Assembly: GCA_014873095.1 (NCBI GenBank) | Contig: CP050848.1 | Location: forward strand, 4,647,850-4,711,849 | Origin: Planctomycetales bacterium ZRK34 | Lineage (GTDB): Bacteria > Planctomycetota > Phycisphaerae > Phycisphaerales > Zrk34 | Reading direction: 5' to 3' | Length of the DNA stretch: 64,000 bases | Shown: positions 10,094-20,562 of the stretch, in pieces | Layout: the number at the start of each line of letters is the position of its first letter | Position numbering within the stretch: position 1 is the first letter of the stretch | Translations under genes and position numbers: made by a program | Notes under the pieces: generated by a model | Seen by the model: only the letters and a program-made list of their open reading frames with translations | What the model was told of the DNA's origin: nothing | The model's database searches: none

Positions 10094-10707
10094 GTGAAGA
10101 CCATCGTGCAATTCAGGATCCGCAGACGCATCTCGATGCCGCCGAAGGGGCGACTTCGTGGGGCGTGCTGGCGGAGTTCGACGATGTCGAGACACTGCTG
10201 TCGGCCGCCGAGCAGGTGCGCGACGCGGGCTTCCGTCGCTGGGAGGCGTATTCGCCGTTCCCGGTGCACGGCCTCGATGCGGCGATGGGCCATCAGTACA
10301 CCAAGCTGCCGTGGATCGTGCTGGCGTGCGGCCTGACCGGCATGCTGTCCGGCATCCTGCTGACGTGGTACACCAACGCGACCAGCTTCGAAGGCATCCC
10401 CTACGCCCTGCGTGGATACCTGTTCCACATTTCGGGCAAGCCGTTCTGGTCCTTCCCGGCGTTCATCCCGCCGATCTTCGAATTGACGATTCTGTTCAGC
10501 GCGTTCGGGGCGTTTTTCGGCATGCTGGCGATGAACCGCTTGCCGATGTTCTATCACCCCGTGCTGAAAAATCTTCGCTTCCGTCGTGCCACGCAGGACA
10601 AGTTCTTCATCGGCATCGAGGCGGCTGATCCGGCCTTCGACTCATCGAAGACCGTTGATCTGCTCCGCAGCGCCGGAGCCACCGCCATCGAAGAGTTGGA
10701 ACCTTAA
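10090..10707 (+). CDS. actD: Alternative complex III subunit ActD (DUF3341)
   Basis: 205 aa. A soluble N-terminal part ([20 protein letters not shown]) is followed by [20 protein letters not shown], the hallmark of the DUF3341 family, and two transmembrane helices (about 75-97 and 120-145). It is an accessory membrane subunit of the complex. The ATG at 10090 overlaps the actC stop by 4 bp, which fixes the start. Confidence 0.93.
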
Positions 10708-10710
10708 CCC

Positions 10711-12819
10711 ATGAGCGATCCCACGCCGAAACCGGTCAGTCTTCCCAAGCCGCCGTTCTGGGCGATCAGCTTCGTGGTCATCGCGATCACGGCGTCGTGG
10801 ATTCCGCTGGCGTTGATCGCCAAGGCCCGCACGACGCCCAGCGTCAAGCCGCGCATCCACATCTTCCAGGACATGGACGTGCAGCCCAAGCTCAAGCCGC
10901 AGGGCTTCGAGCCGGCGCTCTTCGCCGACCACCGCGCGATGCGCCCGCAGGTCGAAGGCACCGTCGCCAGAACCCAGCTTCAACTCGACGACCATTACTA
11001 CCGCGGCTACGCCACCGACGGCAATCTCAAGCCGATCGAAGAAGGCGGTCAGCCCAAGTGGTTTGAGGGTCTGCCCGAGCAGGTCAAGCTCGACCGCGCC
11101 CTGTTGATGCGCGGCAAGGAGCGGTTCAACATCTTCTGCTCGCCGTGCCACGGTCTGGCCGGTGAGGGCGACGGCATGGTGGCCCGCCGGGCCAAGCAGC
11201 TCGCCGAGACTATCTCGCCGAAGCTGACCGAAGGCTGGGTCGCGCCGTTCAACCTGCATCAGAAAGATCCGAACTCCGGCAATCTCGTCTACGGTCAGCC
11301 GATCTATCCCGCCGGCAAGCTGTACAACACGATCGCGCACGGCGCCCGCTCGATGCCGGGTTACGGATCGCAGATCGACGTGGCCGACCGCTGGGCGGTC
11401 GCGGCGTATGTTCACGCACTGCAGTTCGCCTACAACGTGCCGAAGGATCAGATCCCGTCGACCATCGATCTGTCGCAGATCGCCGAGGCGATGAAGCCCA
11501 AGGAAGAGCCCGCCGCCCCGGCCGAGGACATCGACCTGTCTGACCCGGCGATGATCGCCGAGGGCAAGCAGTTGTTCCAGGCCAACGCCTGTTTCTCCTG
11601 CCACAAGACGCCGGACTTCCCGCCGATGCCGACCCACGCTCAGGCTCCGAACTTCGAAGGCGGCATCTTCGGGCACCAGGTCACCGTCACGCTCGGCGTC
11701 GGCGGCGACAAGAAGAAGGTGACCGTCGATCAGACGTACTTCCGCGAGTCGGTGAAGAATCCGCTGGCGAAGATCGTCGTCAACGACCAGACCGGCCAGG
11801 CCTTCCAGCCGATCATGCCGCCGCTGCCGCTGACCGATCAGCAGATCAACTCGCTGATGGCCTACGTGCACAGCCTCGGGTCGGTTGAAGGCGGCCATGC
11901 TGAACCGGCCAAGCCTGAAGCGGAAACCAAGTCCGAGGCCAAGCCCGAAGCTGACGCCAAGCCGATGCCGAAGGCGGAGGCTCAGCCCGCTGCAGGCGGT
12001 GACGCGGTGACCCGTGGCAAGAACCTGTTTCAGTCCATGGCCTGCTTCACCTGCCACAAGACGCCGGACTTCCCGGACATGCCGACCCATGCCCAGGCCC
12101 CCAGCTACGTCGGCGGCATCCTCGGTCACGAAGTCGAAGTCACCCTCGGCATCGGCGGTCCGCGTAAGAAAGTCACCATCGACGAAGATTACATCCGCGA
12201 GTCGATTCAGAATCCGCTGGCCAAGATCGCCGTCGATGAAAAGAATGGCCAGGCCTTCCAGCCGATCATGCCGCCGCTGCCGGTGACCGACGCGCAGATG
12301 GACGACCTGGTCGCCTACATCCGCAGCCTCGGAACCGCCGAGCCCAAGACTGAACACACCGAAGCCAAGGCTCAGCCCAAAGCTGAACCCAAAGCCGCCG
12401 CGCCGCAGGCCAAGCCGATGCCCAAGTCGGAAGCTGCCGAGCACGCGGCCGCCGCGCCGAAGCTCGATCCCGAAGCCGTGGCCCGTGGCAAGCAGTTGTT
12501 CCAGACCAATGCCTGCTTCAGTTGCCACAAGACGCCTGACTTCCCGGACATGCCGACCCACGCCCAGGCGCCCAGCTACGTCGGCGGCATCATCGGCCAC
12601 AAGGTCGAAGTCACCGTCGGCGTCGGTGGGCCCAAGAAGACGATCACCGTCGACGAAGATTACATCCGCGAGTCGGTGAAAAACCCGATGGCGAAAATCG
12701 TCGTCAACGAGAAGACCGGTCAGGCTTACATGCCGATCATGCCGCCGCTGCCCGTGACCGACGCGCAGATCGACGACATCATTGCGTATATCAAGAGTCT
12801 CGGTGTCCACACCGAGTAA
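10711..12819 (+). CDS. actE: ActE cytochrome c with three extra tandem cytochrome domains
   Basis: 702 aa. There is an N-terminal membrane anchor (about 16-37). A standard ActE monoheme domain carries CSPCHGLAGEGDG at 143 and a distal MPGYG-type segment. Then come three near-identical cytochrome c modules with CFSCHKTPDFP (294), CFTCHKTPDFP (445) and CFSCHKTPDFP (602), each continuing MPTHAQAP, a gap, FQPIMPPLP or YMPIMPPLP (Met ligand) and a short helix. Linkers are Ala/Pro/Lys/Glu-rich. There are four hemes in all, against one in the basic ActE. Modules 2-4 resemble each other closely at the DNA level, indicating recent internal duplication. The likely role is an electron wire towards the caa3 oxidase. 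Confidence 0.9.
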   Translation: MSDPTPKPVSLPKPPFWAISFVVIAITASWIPLALIAKARTTPSVKPRIHIFQDMDVQPKLKPQGFEPALFADHRAMRPQVEGTVARTQLQLDDHYYRGYATDGNLKPIEEGGQPKWFEGLPEQVKLDRALLMRGKERFNIFCSPCHGLAGEGDGMVARRAKQLAETISPKLTEGWVAPFNLHQKDPNSGNLVYGQPIYPAGKLYNTIAHGARSMPGYGSQIDVADRWAVAAYVHALQFAYNVPKDQIPSTIDLSQIAEAMKPKEEPAAPAEDIDLSDPAMIAEGKQLFQANACFSCHKTPDFPPMPTHAQAPNFEGGIFGHQVTVTLGVGGDKKKVTVDQTYFRESVKNPLAKIVVNDQTGQAFQPIMPPLPLTDQQINSLMAYVHSLGSVEGGHAEPAKPEAETKSEAKPEADAKPMPKAEAQPAAGGDAVTRGKNLFQSMACFTCHKTPDFPDMPTHAQAPSYVGGILGHEVEVTLGIGGPRKKVTIDEDYIRESIQNPLAKIAVDEKNGQAFQPIMPPLPVTDAQMDDLVAYIRSLGTAEPKTEHTEAKAQPKAEPKAAAPQAKPMPKSEAAEHAAAAPKLDPEAVARGKQLFQTNACFSCHKTPDFPDMPTHAQAPSYVGGIIGHKVEVTVGVGGPKKTITVDEDYIRESVKNPMAKIVVNEKTGQAYMPIMPPLPVTDAQIDDIIAYIKSLGVHTE

Positions 12820-12832
12820 TGGAGCTTTCACC

Positions 12833-14083
12833 GTGAGCGCACACGCACTGGGACAACTCGACGCCAACGAGCGCCGGACGCTGGACGCCTTCGGAAAGGT
12901 CGGCCTTGTCGCGAGCCTGATCATCGGCGCCGTCGGTCTGCTGGCGGCGCTGGCCTTGTCCGCCGGCGACTGGACGCTGTTCGGACACGCCTACCTGACC
13001 GGGTTCATGTACTTTCTGACCGTGTCGGTGGCGGCGCTGTTCTTCGTGATCATTCAGCACCTGACGCGCGCCGGCTGGTCGTCGACGATCCGACGCATCG
13101 CCGAGCTGATGGCGATGAACCTGCCCATCCTCGGCATCCTCGTGATCCCGATCCTCGTCCTGCACGGCGGCATGTACGAATGGGTGCACGCCGACCCGTC
13201 CGACCCCGTGCTCGGGCCTAAGCTCGTCTGGCTGAACACGAACTTCTTCGTCATCCGCGTAGTCATCTACTTCGTCGTGCTGATCTCGCTGGCGTACTGG
13301 TTCTACAGCCACTCCATCGCGCAGGACACCGACGGCGACCTCGCCCATACCATGACCATGCAGCGCTACAGCGGCCTGATGCTGGTGATCTTCGCGATCA
13401 CCGGTTCGGCGGTGGCGTTTGATCTGGTCATGTCGCTGAATCCCGAGTGGTACTCGACGATGTACGCCGTGTACCTGTTCGCCGGGGGCCTGGCGGGTTT
13501 CTTCGCCTGGATGATTCTGTCGCTCCGCCTGCTTCAGAGCCACGGCATCATGACCAGTTCCGTCAACCAGGAACACTACCACGATCTGGGCAAGTGGCTG
13601 TTCGGGTTCGTGTTCTTCTGGTCGTACGTGGCTTTCAGCCAGTACATGCTCCAGTGGTACGCGAACATCCCCGAAGAGACCGCGTGGTTCGCACAGCGCG
13701 GCGCCACGACGCACGATGCGGTCAGTTGGACCGAGTCGGGGCCGTGGCCGATCCTCGCCTTGGTGTTGCTGTTCGGACATTCGCTGATTCCGTTCCCGGC
13801 GTTGCTGAGCCGGTGGTGCAAGCGCATCCTTGGCGTGCTGACTTTCTGGGCGGCCTGGATGGCGGTGTTCCACCTGGTGGACATGATCTTCGTGATCATG
13901 CCCGCGATGCAGATGCACGAAACCGAATCGACCTTCACGATGCAGATCGTGATTGCGGTCTGCGGGTTCGTCGGCATCGGCGGATTCTGGTTCGCGTCGC
14001 TGTTCTGGTGGGCCGGGGCGCGCAGCGTCATGCCGCTGAAGGATCCGCGCATCGCCGAGTCGCTGGCGCACGAAAACTACTGA
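12833..14083 (+). CDS. actF: Alternative complex III subunit ActF, membrane protein
   Basis: 416 aa, about ten transmembrane helices, homologous to ActC-like quinone-binding subunits; this is the second large membrane subunit of the complex. I chose the GTG at 12833 because GGAG lies at 12821-12824, eight bases upstream, and the protein then begins MSAHALGQLDANERRTLDAF. An upstream in-frame start would read through the actE end. Charged helix-loop segments such as HGGMYEWVHADPSDPVLGP match the family. Confidence 0.9.
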   Translation: MSAHALGQLDANERRTLDAFGKVGLVASLIIGAVGLLAALALSAGDWTLFGHAYLTGFMYFLTVSVAALFFVIIQHLTRAGWSSTIRRIAELMAMNLPILGILVIPILVLHGGMYEWVHADPSDPVLGPKLVWLNTNFFVIRVVIYFVVLISLAYWFYSHSIAQDTDGDLAHTMTMQRYSGLMLVIFAITGSAVAFDLVMSLNPEWYSTMYAVYLFAGGLAGFFAWMILSLRLLQSHGIMTSSVNQEHYHDLGKWLFGFVFFWSYVAFSQYMLQWYANIPEETAWFAQRGATTHDAVSWTESGPWPILALVLLFGHSLIPFPALLSRWCKRILGVLTFWAAWMAVFHLVDMIFVIMPAMQMHETESTFTMQIVIAVCGFVGIGGFWFASLFWWAGARSVMPLKDPRIAESLAHENY

Positions 14084-14112
14084 TCGACTGACAGGATTTG
14101 CAGGAACTGACC

Positions 14113-14448
14113 ATGAACGACCATCAGGGCAACGATGCCGAAATTCCTCAGCGCAACATCGATGATGTGCGTCCCGGGTTGATCTTCGTCGTCGGTTTGG
14201 TGACGACGATTCTCGTGGTCGTCATCATCATCTGCACGCAGGCTTGGTTCAATGCGCAGCAGAAAGCGGCGCAGGCGGCGGTCAGCTACGGCGTCCGCCC
14301 CGAGCAGATTTCCGAGTACCTGACCGAAGAGCATGAAAAGCTCAACCGCATGAGATGGGCCGATACGGACAAGTCCGCGGCGCAGCTTCCATTGGATCAA
14401 GCGATGGAAATCTATCTCAAGCAACACGTAGAATCGACCAAGAATTGA
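14113..14448 (+). CDS. Small single-pass membrane protein in the ACIII-caa3 operon
   Basis: 111 aa. One strong transmembrane helix (about 22-44, PGLIFVVGLVTTILVVVIII) follows a charged N-terminus. After it comes a soluble helical tail (AAQAAVSYGVRPEQISEYLTEEHEKLNRMRW...). No family is recognised. AGGAA at 14102 supports the ATG at 14113. It sits between actF and SCO, 29 bp from actF, so it is probably an accessory subunit or assembly factor of the quinol oxidoreductase or oxidase. That role rests on context only. Confidence 0.8.
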   Translation: MNDHQGNDAEIPQRNIDDVRPGLIFVVGLVTTILVVVIIICTQAWFNAQQKAAQAAVSYGVRPEQISEYLTEEHEKLNRMRWADTDKSAAQLPLDQAMEIYLKQHVESTKN

Positions 14449-14516
14449 TCCACGACCGATCGATTGACTGACTGATCGCAGCGTTCGAAAAAATCACAGA
14501 CGGAGTTTTTTACGCC

Positions 14517-15419
14517 ATGTTCTGCGCGCATCGGACATCCTGTTGCCATGTGTCACCCGCTCGCCTCCGCGCCCTGTGCGCGGGTATCGTCATCGCGCTG
14601 GCGATGGCCGGAGCGCCGCGGTCGGCTTGGGCGCAGGGCGGACTCGATGCCCAGCGGCAGGCTGAACTCGAAGGCGTCGGCATCGAGGAACATCTCGGCA
14701 AGACGATTCCGATGGACGCCACGTTCACCGACTCGACCGGCAAGACGGTTCGGCTCGGCGACTACTTCAACCAGGGCAAGCCCGTCATCGTCAACTTCGT
14801 GTATTACGAATGTCCGATGCTGTGCACGCTGTCGCTGAACGGCACGTCGGATGTGCTCAAGCAACTCGAGTTCACACCCGGTGACCAGTTCAACCTCGTG
14901 ACCATCAGCTTCAACCACAAGGAAGACGCTGAACTCGCCGCCGGCAAGAAGGCCAGCTACATCAAGGAACTCGGCAAGCCCGAAGCGGCCGACGGGTGGC
15001 ACTTCCTCGTCGGTGATGAACAAAACATCCGCAAGGCCACCGAGGCGACCGGCTTCATGTTCAAGTGGGTTCCCGAGCAGGAACAGTACGCCCACGGCGC
15101 GGCCCTGTTTGTGATGACCCCCGACGGGCGCTTCTCGCAGACGCTCAAGGGCATCGCTTACGACGCCAAAACGCTGCGCCTGGCGCTGGTCGAAGCCTCC
15201 GGCGGGAAGATCGGCTCGGTCAGCGAACAGTTGCTGATGTACTGCTTCAGTTATGACCCGGACACGGGCCGATACGGCCCGGCGGCAATCAAGATCATGC
15301 GCCTCGGCGGCGCGATGACGGTCGTGGTGCTCGCGTTGACGATCCTCGCGTACCGTCTGAACGAAAAGCGACGTTTAAGAAAGTCGAACCGCAACCATGC
15401 TCAACCCGACGCTGCATAA
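14517..15419 (+). CDS. SCO1/SenC-type copper chaperone
   Basis: 300 aa. A signal peptide ends at about residue 40 (AWAQ). The thioredoxin-like fold carries the copper-binding CPMLC in YYECPMLCTLSLNG near residue 98, and a C-terminal transmembrane helix (about 262-281) ends in a basic tail. It inserts copper into the CuA site of the subunit II gene that follows, and the two genes overlap by 23 bp. The upstream words AAAAAATCACAGACGG (14488-14503) closely match those before actA. Confidence 0.9.
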   Translation: MFCAHRTSCCHVSPARLRALCAGIVIALAMAGAPRSAWAQGGLDAQRQAELEGVGIEEHLGKTIPMDATFTDSTGKTVRLGDYFNQGKPVIVNFVYYECPMLCTLSLNGTSDVLKQLEFTPGDQFNLVTISFNHKEDAELAAGKKASYIKELGKPEAADGWHFLVGDEQNIRKATEATGFMFKWVPEQEQYAHGAALFVMTPDGRFSQTLKGIAYDAKTLRLALVEASGGKIGSVSEQLLMYCFSYDPDTGRYGPAAIKIMRLGGAMTVVVLALTILAYRLNEKRRLRKSNRNHAQPDAA

Positions 15420-16596
15420 TTCAATCGGTGCTGTGCTCGCAAACTTCGGCGGCCGCCTCGTGCTGCCCGAAGCCGAGTCCAATCACGCCAGTTATTACGA
15501 CGGCACCTTCGACTTCATCAACTACGTCACGGTGTTCTTCTTCGTGGCGATCATCGTGGTGATGGTGTGGTTTGTGTGGAAGTATCGCCGCACCGCCGCC
15601 AACGACCGGGCCGCCGACGTCGCATCGCACAACACCGGGCTCGAACTGGCCTGGTCGCTGCCGCCGCTGGTGATCGTCGTGTTCATGTTCTACTTCGGCT
15701 TCAGCGGGTACATGAAGATGACGACCATACCCGCCAATGCTTACCCGATCGACGTGACCGGCCAGAAGTGGAAGTGGACCTTCACCCACCCCAACGGTTA
15801 CACCTCCGGCAATCTTGACGTGCCGGCGGACAAGCCCGTCGTGCTGAACATGCACTCCAACGACGTGATCCACAGCATGTACATCCCCGTGTTCCGCGTG
15901 AAGAAAGACGTGGTGCCGGGGCGTTACAGCAAGCTGTGGTTCATCGCGGAAAATCCGACGAAGAATGCCGACGCGCCACTGCTGGAAGGCGACAAGCTCG
16001 ACAGCTTCGTGCGTGAAAAGATCGCCGCCGAGATCGTTCAGGAGCTCAAGCAGAAAGACCCCGAATCGAATCCGACTGCCAGTGAAGATGAAATCAACGC
16101 CCGCCTGGCGTCGATGAAACCCGAGAAAAAGAAGCAGTACGCCGTCGATCATCAGCTCGAAGTCGCCGCCAAGAACGGGCATCAGCTTTACTGTGCCGAG
16201 TTCTGCGGGCAGCAGCATTCGGTGATGCTCGCGAAGGTGATCGTGCACGAGCCCAGCTGGCGCGCGCCCAAGCCTGTGAAGGGAACACCCTGGCAGGAGG
16301 GCAAGAAGCTGTTCATGATCAACTGCAGCTCGTGCCATCGCATCGATCCCTCGGCCCCGCCGAACATCTACCCCGACTTCTCGCAGGGCATCATGGGGGC
16401 GACCCATACCATGGCCGACGGCTCCAGCGTGAAGGTCGACGAAAACTACCTGCACGAATCGATCGTGAATCCCGCCGCGAAGGTGCGGCAGGGGCCCTGG
16501 GGTTCCAACACGCTGATGCCGCTGCTGCCGCTGAACCCGCAGCAGGTCAACGAACTGGTCACGTTCCTCAAGAGCCCGCAGAAAGAACCGGAATAA
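15397..16596 (+). CDS. coxB: Cytochrome c oxidase subunit II, caa3 type (CuA plus cytochrome c)
   Basis: 399 aa. Two transmembrane helices (about 40-62 and 82-104) are followed by the CuA cupredoxin domain with CAEFCGQQHSVM at 266-277 and a C-terminal cytochrome c domain with CSSCH at 310, the caa3 arrangement. The CuA domain is interrupted between W181 and the CAEFCG loop by about 75 extra charged, helix-prone residues (from NADAPLLEGDK to AVDHQLEVAAK), not present in the usual fold. The cytochrome domain ends LMPLLPLNPQQVNELVTFL, resembling the extra modules in ActE. Confidence 0.92.
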   Translation: MLNPTLHNSIGAVLANFGGRLVLPEAESNHASYYDGTFDFINYVTVFFFVAIIVVMVWFVWKYRRTAANDRAADVASHNTGLELAWSLPPLVIVVFMFYFGFSGYMKMTTIPANAYPIDVTGQKWKWTFTHPNGYTSGNLDVPADKPVVLNMHSNDVIHSMYIPVFRVKKDVVPGRYSKLWFIAENPTKNADAPLLEGDKLDSFVREKIAAEIVQELKQKDPESNPTASEDEINARLASMKPEKKKQYAVDHQLEVAAKNGHQLYCAEFCGQQHSVMLAKVIVHEPSWRAPKPVKGTPWQEGKKLFMINCSSCHRIDPSAPPNIYPDFSQGIMGATHTMADGSSVKVDENYLHESIVNPAAKVRQGPWGSNTLMPLLPLNPQQVNELVTFLKSPQKEPE

Positions 16597-16687
16597 CCCC
16601 CGGAAGTGAATACGCTCCGAATTTTCGAGAGCGTACGCCTCGCTACACGCAGCAATGCACACGACCTTCAGGAGGTCGACGAAACTC

Positions 16688-18403
<1,716 letters not shown>

Positions 18404-18431
18404 CCGGCCCCGTGCAAAGGACTTCCTCGCG

Positions 18432-19388
18432 ATGAGTCAAGTTGAACTCTCACCCGCTCAGGCGCACGACGCCGAGAACGCCCACCACGACCACCCCGAG
18501 TGGCTGGCCCATCATTTCGACACGCCCGACCAGCAGAACACGTCGGCGAAGATGGGCATGTGGGCTTTCCTCGGCACCGAAATCCTCATGTTCGGCGGCC
18601 TGTTCTGCGCCTACGCCATCTGGCGCGCCAACCACTACGACGCCTTCTGGATCGGCCACGTGTACCTGTCGACCGCCTGGGGCGCGATCAACACCGTCGT
18701 GCTGCTGATTTCGAGTTTCACGATGGCGTGGGCGGTGCGTGCGGCTCAGTTGAATCAGCGAAGTCTGTGTGTCGGATTGCTGGCGTTGACATTCCTCGGC
18801 GGCTGCGGCTTCATGGTCATCAAAACCATCGAGTACACCGGCAAGTTTGAACACGGCCTCGGCCCAGGCATCTGGTACACCGCCCCGGCCATCAGCAAAC
18901 AACTCGACGCCATGGCAGAAACAGCAGGGACGGCGTCTCACGCCGACGCTGAGGCCGCGCCAGCGACCGAAGCGTCTGGTCCTGCTGCCGCCGAGTCCGC
19001 CAACCCCGTGCCCGGCACCAGCCTGCCGTCTTCCGCCGCCGCGCCGATGGGCATGGTCGCTCCCGCGCCCGTCGCGCCCGTCGGGCACGACATGGCCGCA
19101 CACAGCGCCCACGGTCACGGCGAAGGGCACAACTACTACGCTGCGCACGGCCACACCACCGAAGACCTGGTCACCGCCCGCACCTTCTTCAGCATCTATT
19201 TCGGCATGACCGCGCTGCATGGTCTGCACGTGCTCGTCGGCATGGCGCTGATACTGTGGGTGCTGCTGCGGGCCCGCCGCGGGGAGTTTTCCGCTGAGTT
19301 TAACACGCCGGTCGATCTGGTCGGTCTTTACTGGCACCTGGTCGACCTGATCTGGATCTTCCTGTTCCCGTTGCTGTATTTGATTTAA
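18432..19388 (+). CDS. coxC: Cytochrome c oxidase subunit III with a His/Ala-rich insertion
   Basis: 318 aa. Helices match subunit III (MGMWAFLGTEILMFGGLFCAYAIW, TFFSIYFGMTALHGLHVLVG, YWHLVDLIWIFLFPLLYLI). Between the fourth and fifth helix-like segments, residues about 155-245 form a low-complexity Ala/Pro/His stretch ending HSAHGHGEGHNYYAAHGHTTED. This is unusual for the family and could bind metal. The ATG at 18432 begins MSQVELSPAQAHDAEN, 28 bp after subunit I. Confidence 0.9.
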   Translation: MSQVELSPAQAHDAENAHHDHPEWLAHHFDTPDQQNTSAKMGMWAFLGTEILMFGGLFCAYAIWRANHYDAFWIGHVYLSTAWGAINTVVLLISSFTMAWAVRAAQLNQRSLCVGLLALTFLGGCGFMVIKTIEYTGKFEHGLGPGIWYTAPAISKQLDAMAETAGTASHADAEAAPATEASGPAAAESANPVPGTSLPSSAAAPMGMVAPAPVAPVGHDMAAHSAHGHGEGHNYYAAHGHTTEDLVTARTFFSIYFGMTALHGLHVLVGMALILWVLLRARRGEFSAEFNTPVDLVGLYWHLVDLIWIFLFPLLYLI

Positions 19389-19418
19389 TGACGCGCTGCG
19401 GCGCCTGGATGAATAAAC

Positions 19419-19946
19419 ATGAGCCATTCCAACGAACACGCTGAACATGCTGCCGGGCACGACCACGGCGAAGCCCACCAGCATGTGGTCCCGCTGAGCC
19501 TGCTGTCGGGCATTCTGGTCCTGCTGCTGATTCTGACCGGCCTGACGGTTTTCACCGCCCGCGAGCTTCACTTCGGCGAGTGGAACCTGGTCATCGCGAT
19601 GATCATCGCTTGCGCCAAGGGCACTTTGGTCGTGTTGTACTTCATGCACATGCGCTGGGAGAAAATGTTCAACGCCATCGCGCTGATCACGGCGTTGATC
19701 TTCGTGACGTTGTTCATCAGCGTCAGCGCGCTGGATTCGTTCCAGTATGAGGACAACATCAATAACTATCGGGCCGCCAACCCGACGCGCGTTCCCCAGG
19801 CGATCATCAGCGACGCCGAAGTCCGCGCCCCGGAACTGGCCGCCGAGACCGGCGCCGACCACGAAGCGGCGCCGTCGACCCCGGCCGCCCCGGCCAAGGA
19901 ATCCCACGAGTCCGGTGACGGAGCCGCCGCCCCGCACGCCGGCTGA
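19419..19946 (+). CDS. Cytochrome c oxidase subunit IV (prokaryotic type)
   Basis: 175 aa. A His-rich N-terminus (MSHSNEHAEHAAGHDHGEAH) is followed by three transmembrane helices, with the family signature NLVIAMIIACAKGTLVVLYFMHM. The C-terminal 50 residues are Ala/Pro/Glu-rich and probably disordered. It is a small accessory subunit of the caa3 oxidase. Confidence 0.9.
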   Translation: MSHSNEHAEHAAGHDHGEAHQHVVPLSLLSGILVLLLILTGLTVFTARELHFGEWNLVIAMIIACAKGTLVVLYFMHMRWEKMFNAIALITALIFVTLFISVSALDSFQYEDNINNYRAANPTRVPQAIISDAEVRAPELAAETGADHEAAPSTPAAPAKESHESGDGAAAPHAG

Positions 19947-19956
19947 AAGCCGAGCC

Positions 19957-20562
19957 ATGCGCCCGCCGTTTCCTCAAGATCTCAATCCGTATCGTGACCG
20001 CTTCGGGCCCGGCCCCGATCACGGGTATGCCCGCAGCCTGGGGCTGATCTTTTTCATCGTCTCGCTGGGCGCGTTGTTCACCGCCTCGATGATCGGCTAC
20101 ATCCAGTACCGCCTGCTGTCACCCACCGCGCCGCCGGCAGGCAGTATCCACCTGCCCGCCGGGTTGTGGATATCCACAGCCATCCTCATCGCCTCGACGA
20201 TTCTGCTGCACCGGGCCGCCCATGCCCGCACGCAGGCCGCGATGGGGCAGTGGATGATTCTCGCCGCCTCAACGGCCGTCGCTTTCATCATCGTGCAGAC
20301 CCCGTGCATGATCCACATCGTCAATCAGCACGAAGCCGCCTCGTCGCAATTTTCCACGGGTCTTTACGGTCTGCTGATGACGCTGATTCTGCTGCACGCG
20401 CTGCACGTGGTGGGGGGGCTGGCCGCGATGGTCGTCGCAGCCGTCATCGCCTGGCGGCGCGGCTCGCTGGAGCGCCTGGCAATCCGCCACTGCGCCTGGT
20501 ACTGGCACTTCCTCGACATCGTCTGGCTGATCATGTTCGGCACATTCGTCCTGACCGGCTGA
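19957..20562 (+). CDS. Second cytochrome c oxidase subunit III-like protein
   Basis: 201 aa with about five helices. IHLPAGLWISTAILIASTILLHRA, YGLLMTLILLHALHVVGGLAAM and CAWYWHFLDIVWLIMFGTFVL match the C-terminal half of heme-copper oxidase subunit III. It is much more divergent than the subunit III gene 1.5 kb upstream, so it is a specialised partner rather than a fresh duplicate. The ATG at 19957 lies 10 bp after the subunit IV gene. It is the last gene of the respiratory operon. Confidence 0.88.
   Translation: MRPPFPQDLNPYRDRFGPGPDHGYARSLGLIFFIVSLGALFTASMIGYIQYRLLSPTAPPAGSIHLPAGLWISTAILIASTILLHRAAHARTQAAMGQWMILAASTAVAFIIVQTPCMIHIVNQHEAASSQFSTGLYGLLMTLILLHALHVVGGLAAMVVAAVIAWRRGSLERLAIRHCAWYWHFLDIVWLIMFGTFVLTG

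Noticed and set aside
10642..12924. A 760-codon antisense frame with apparent repeats
   Set aside because: The repeats are the mirror of the triplicated cytochrome modules in ActE; no independent coding evidence.
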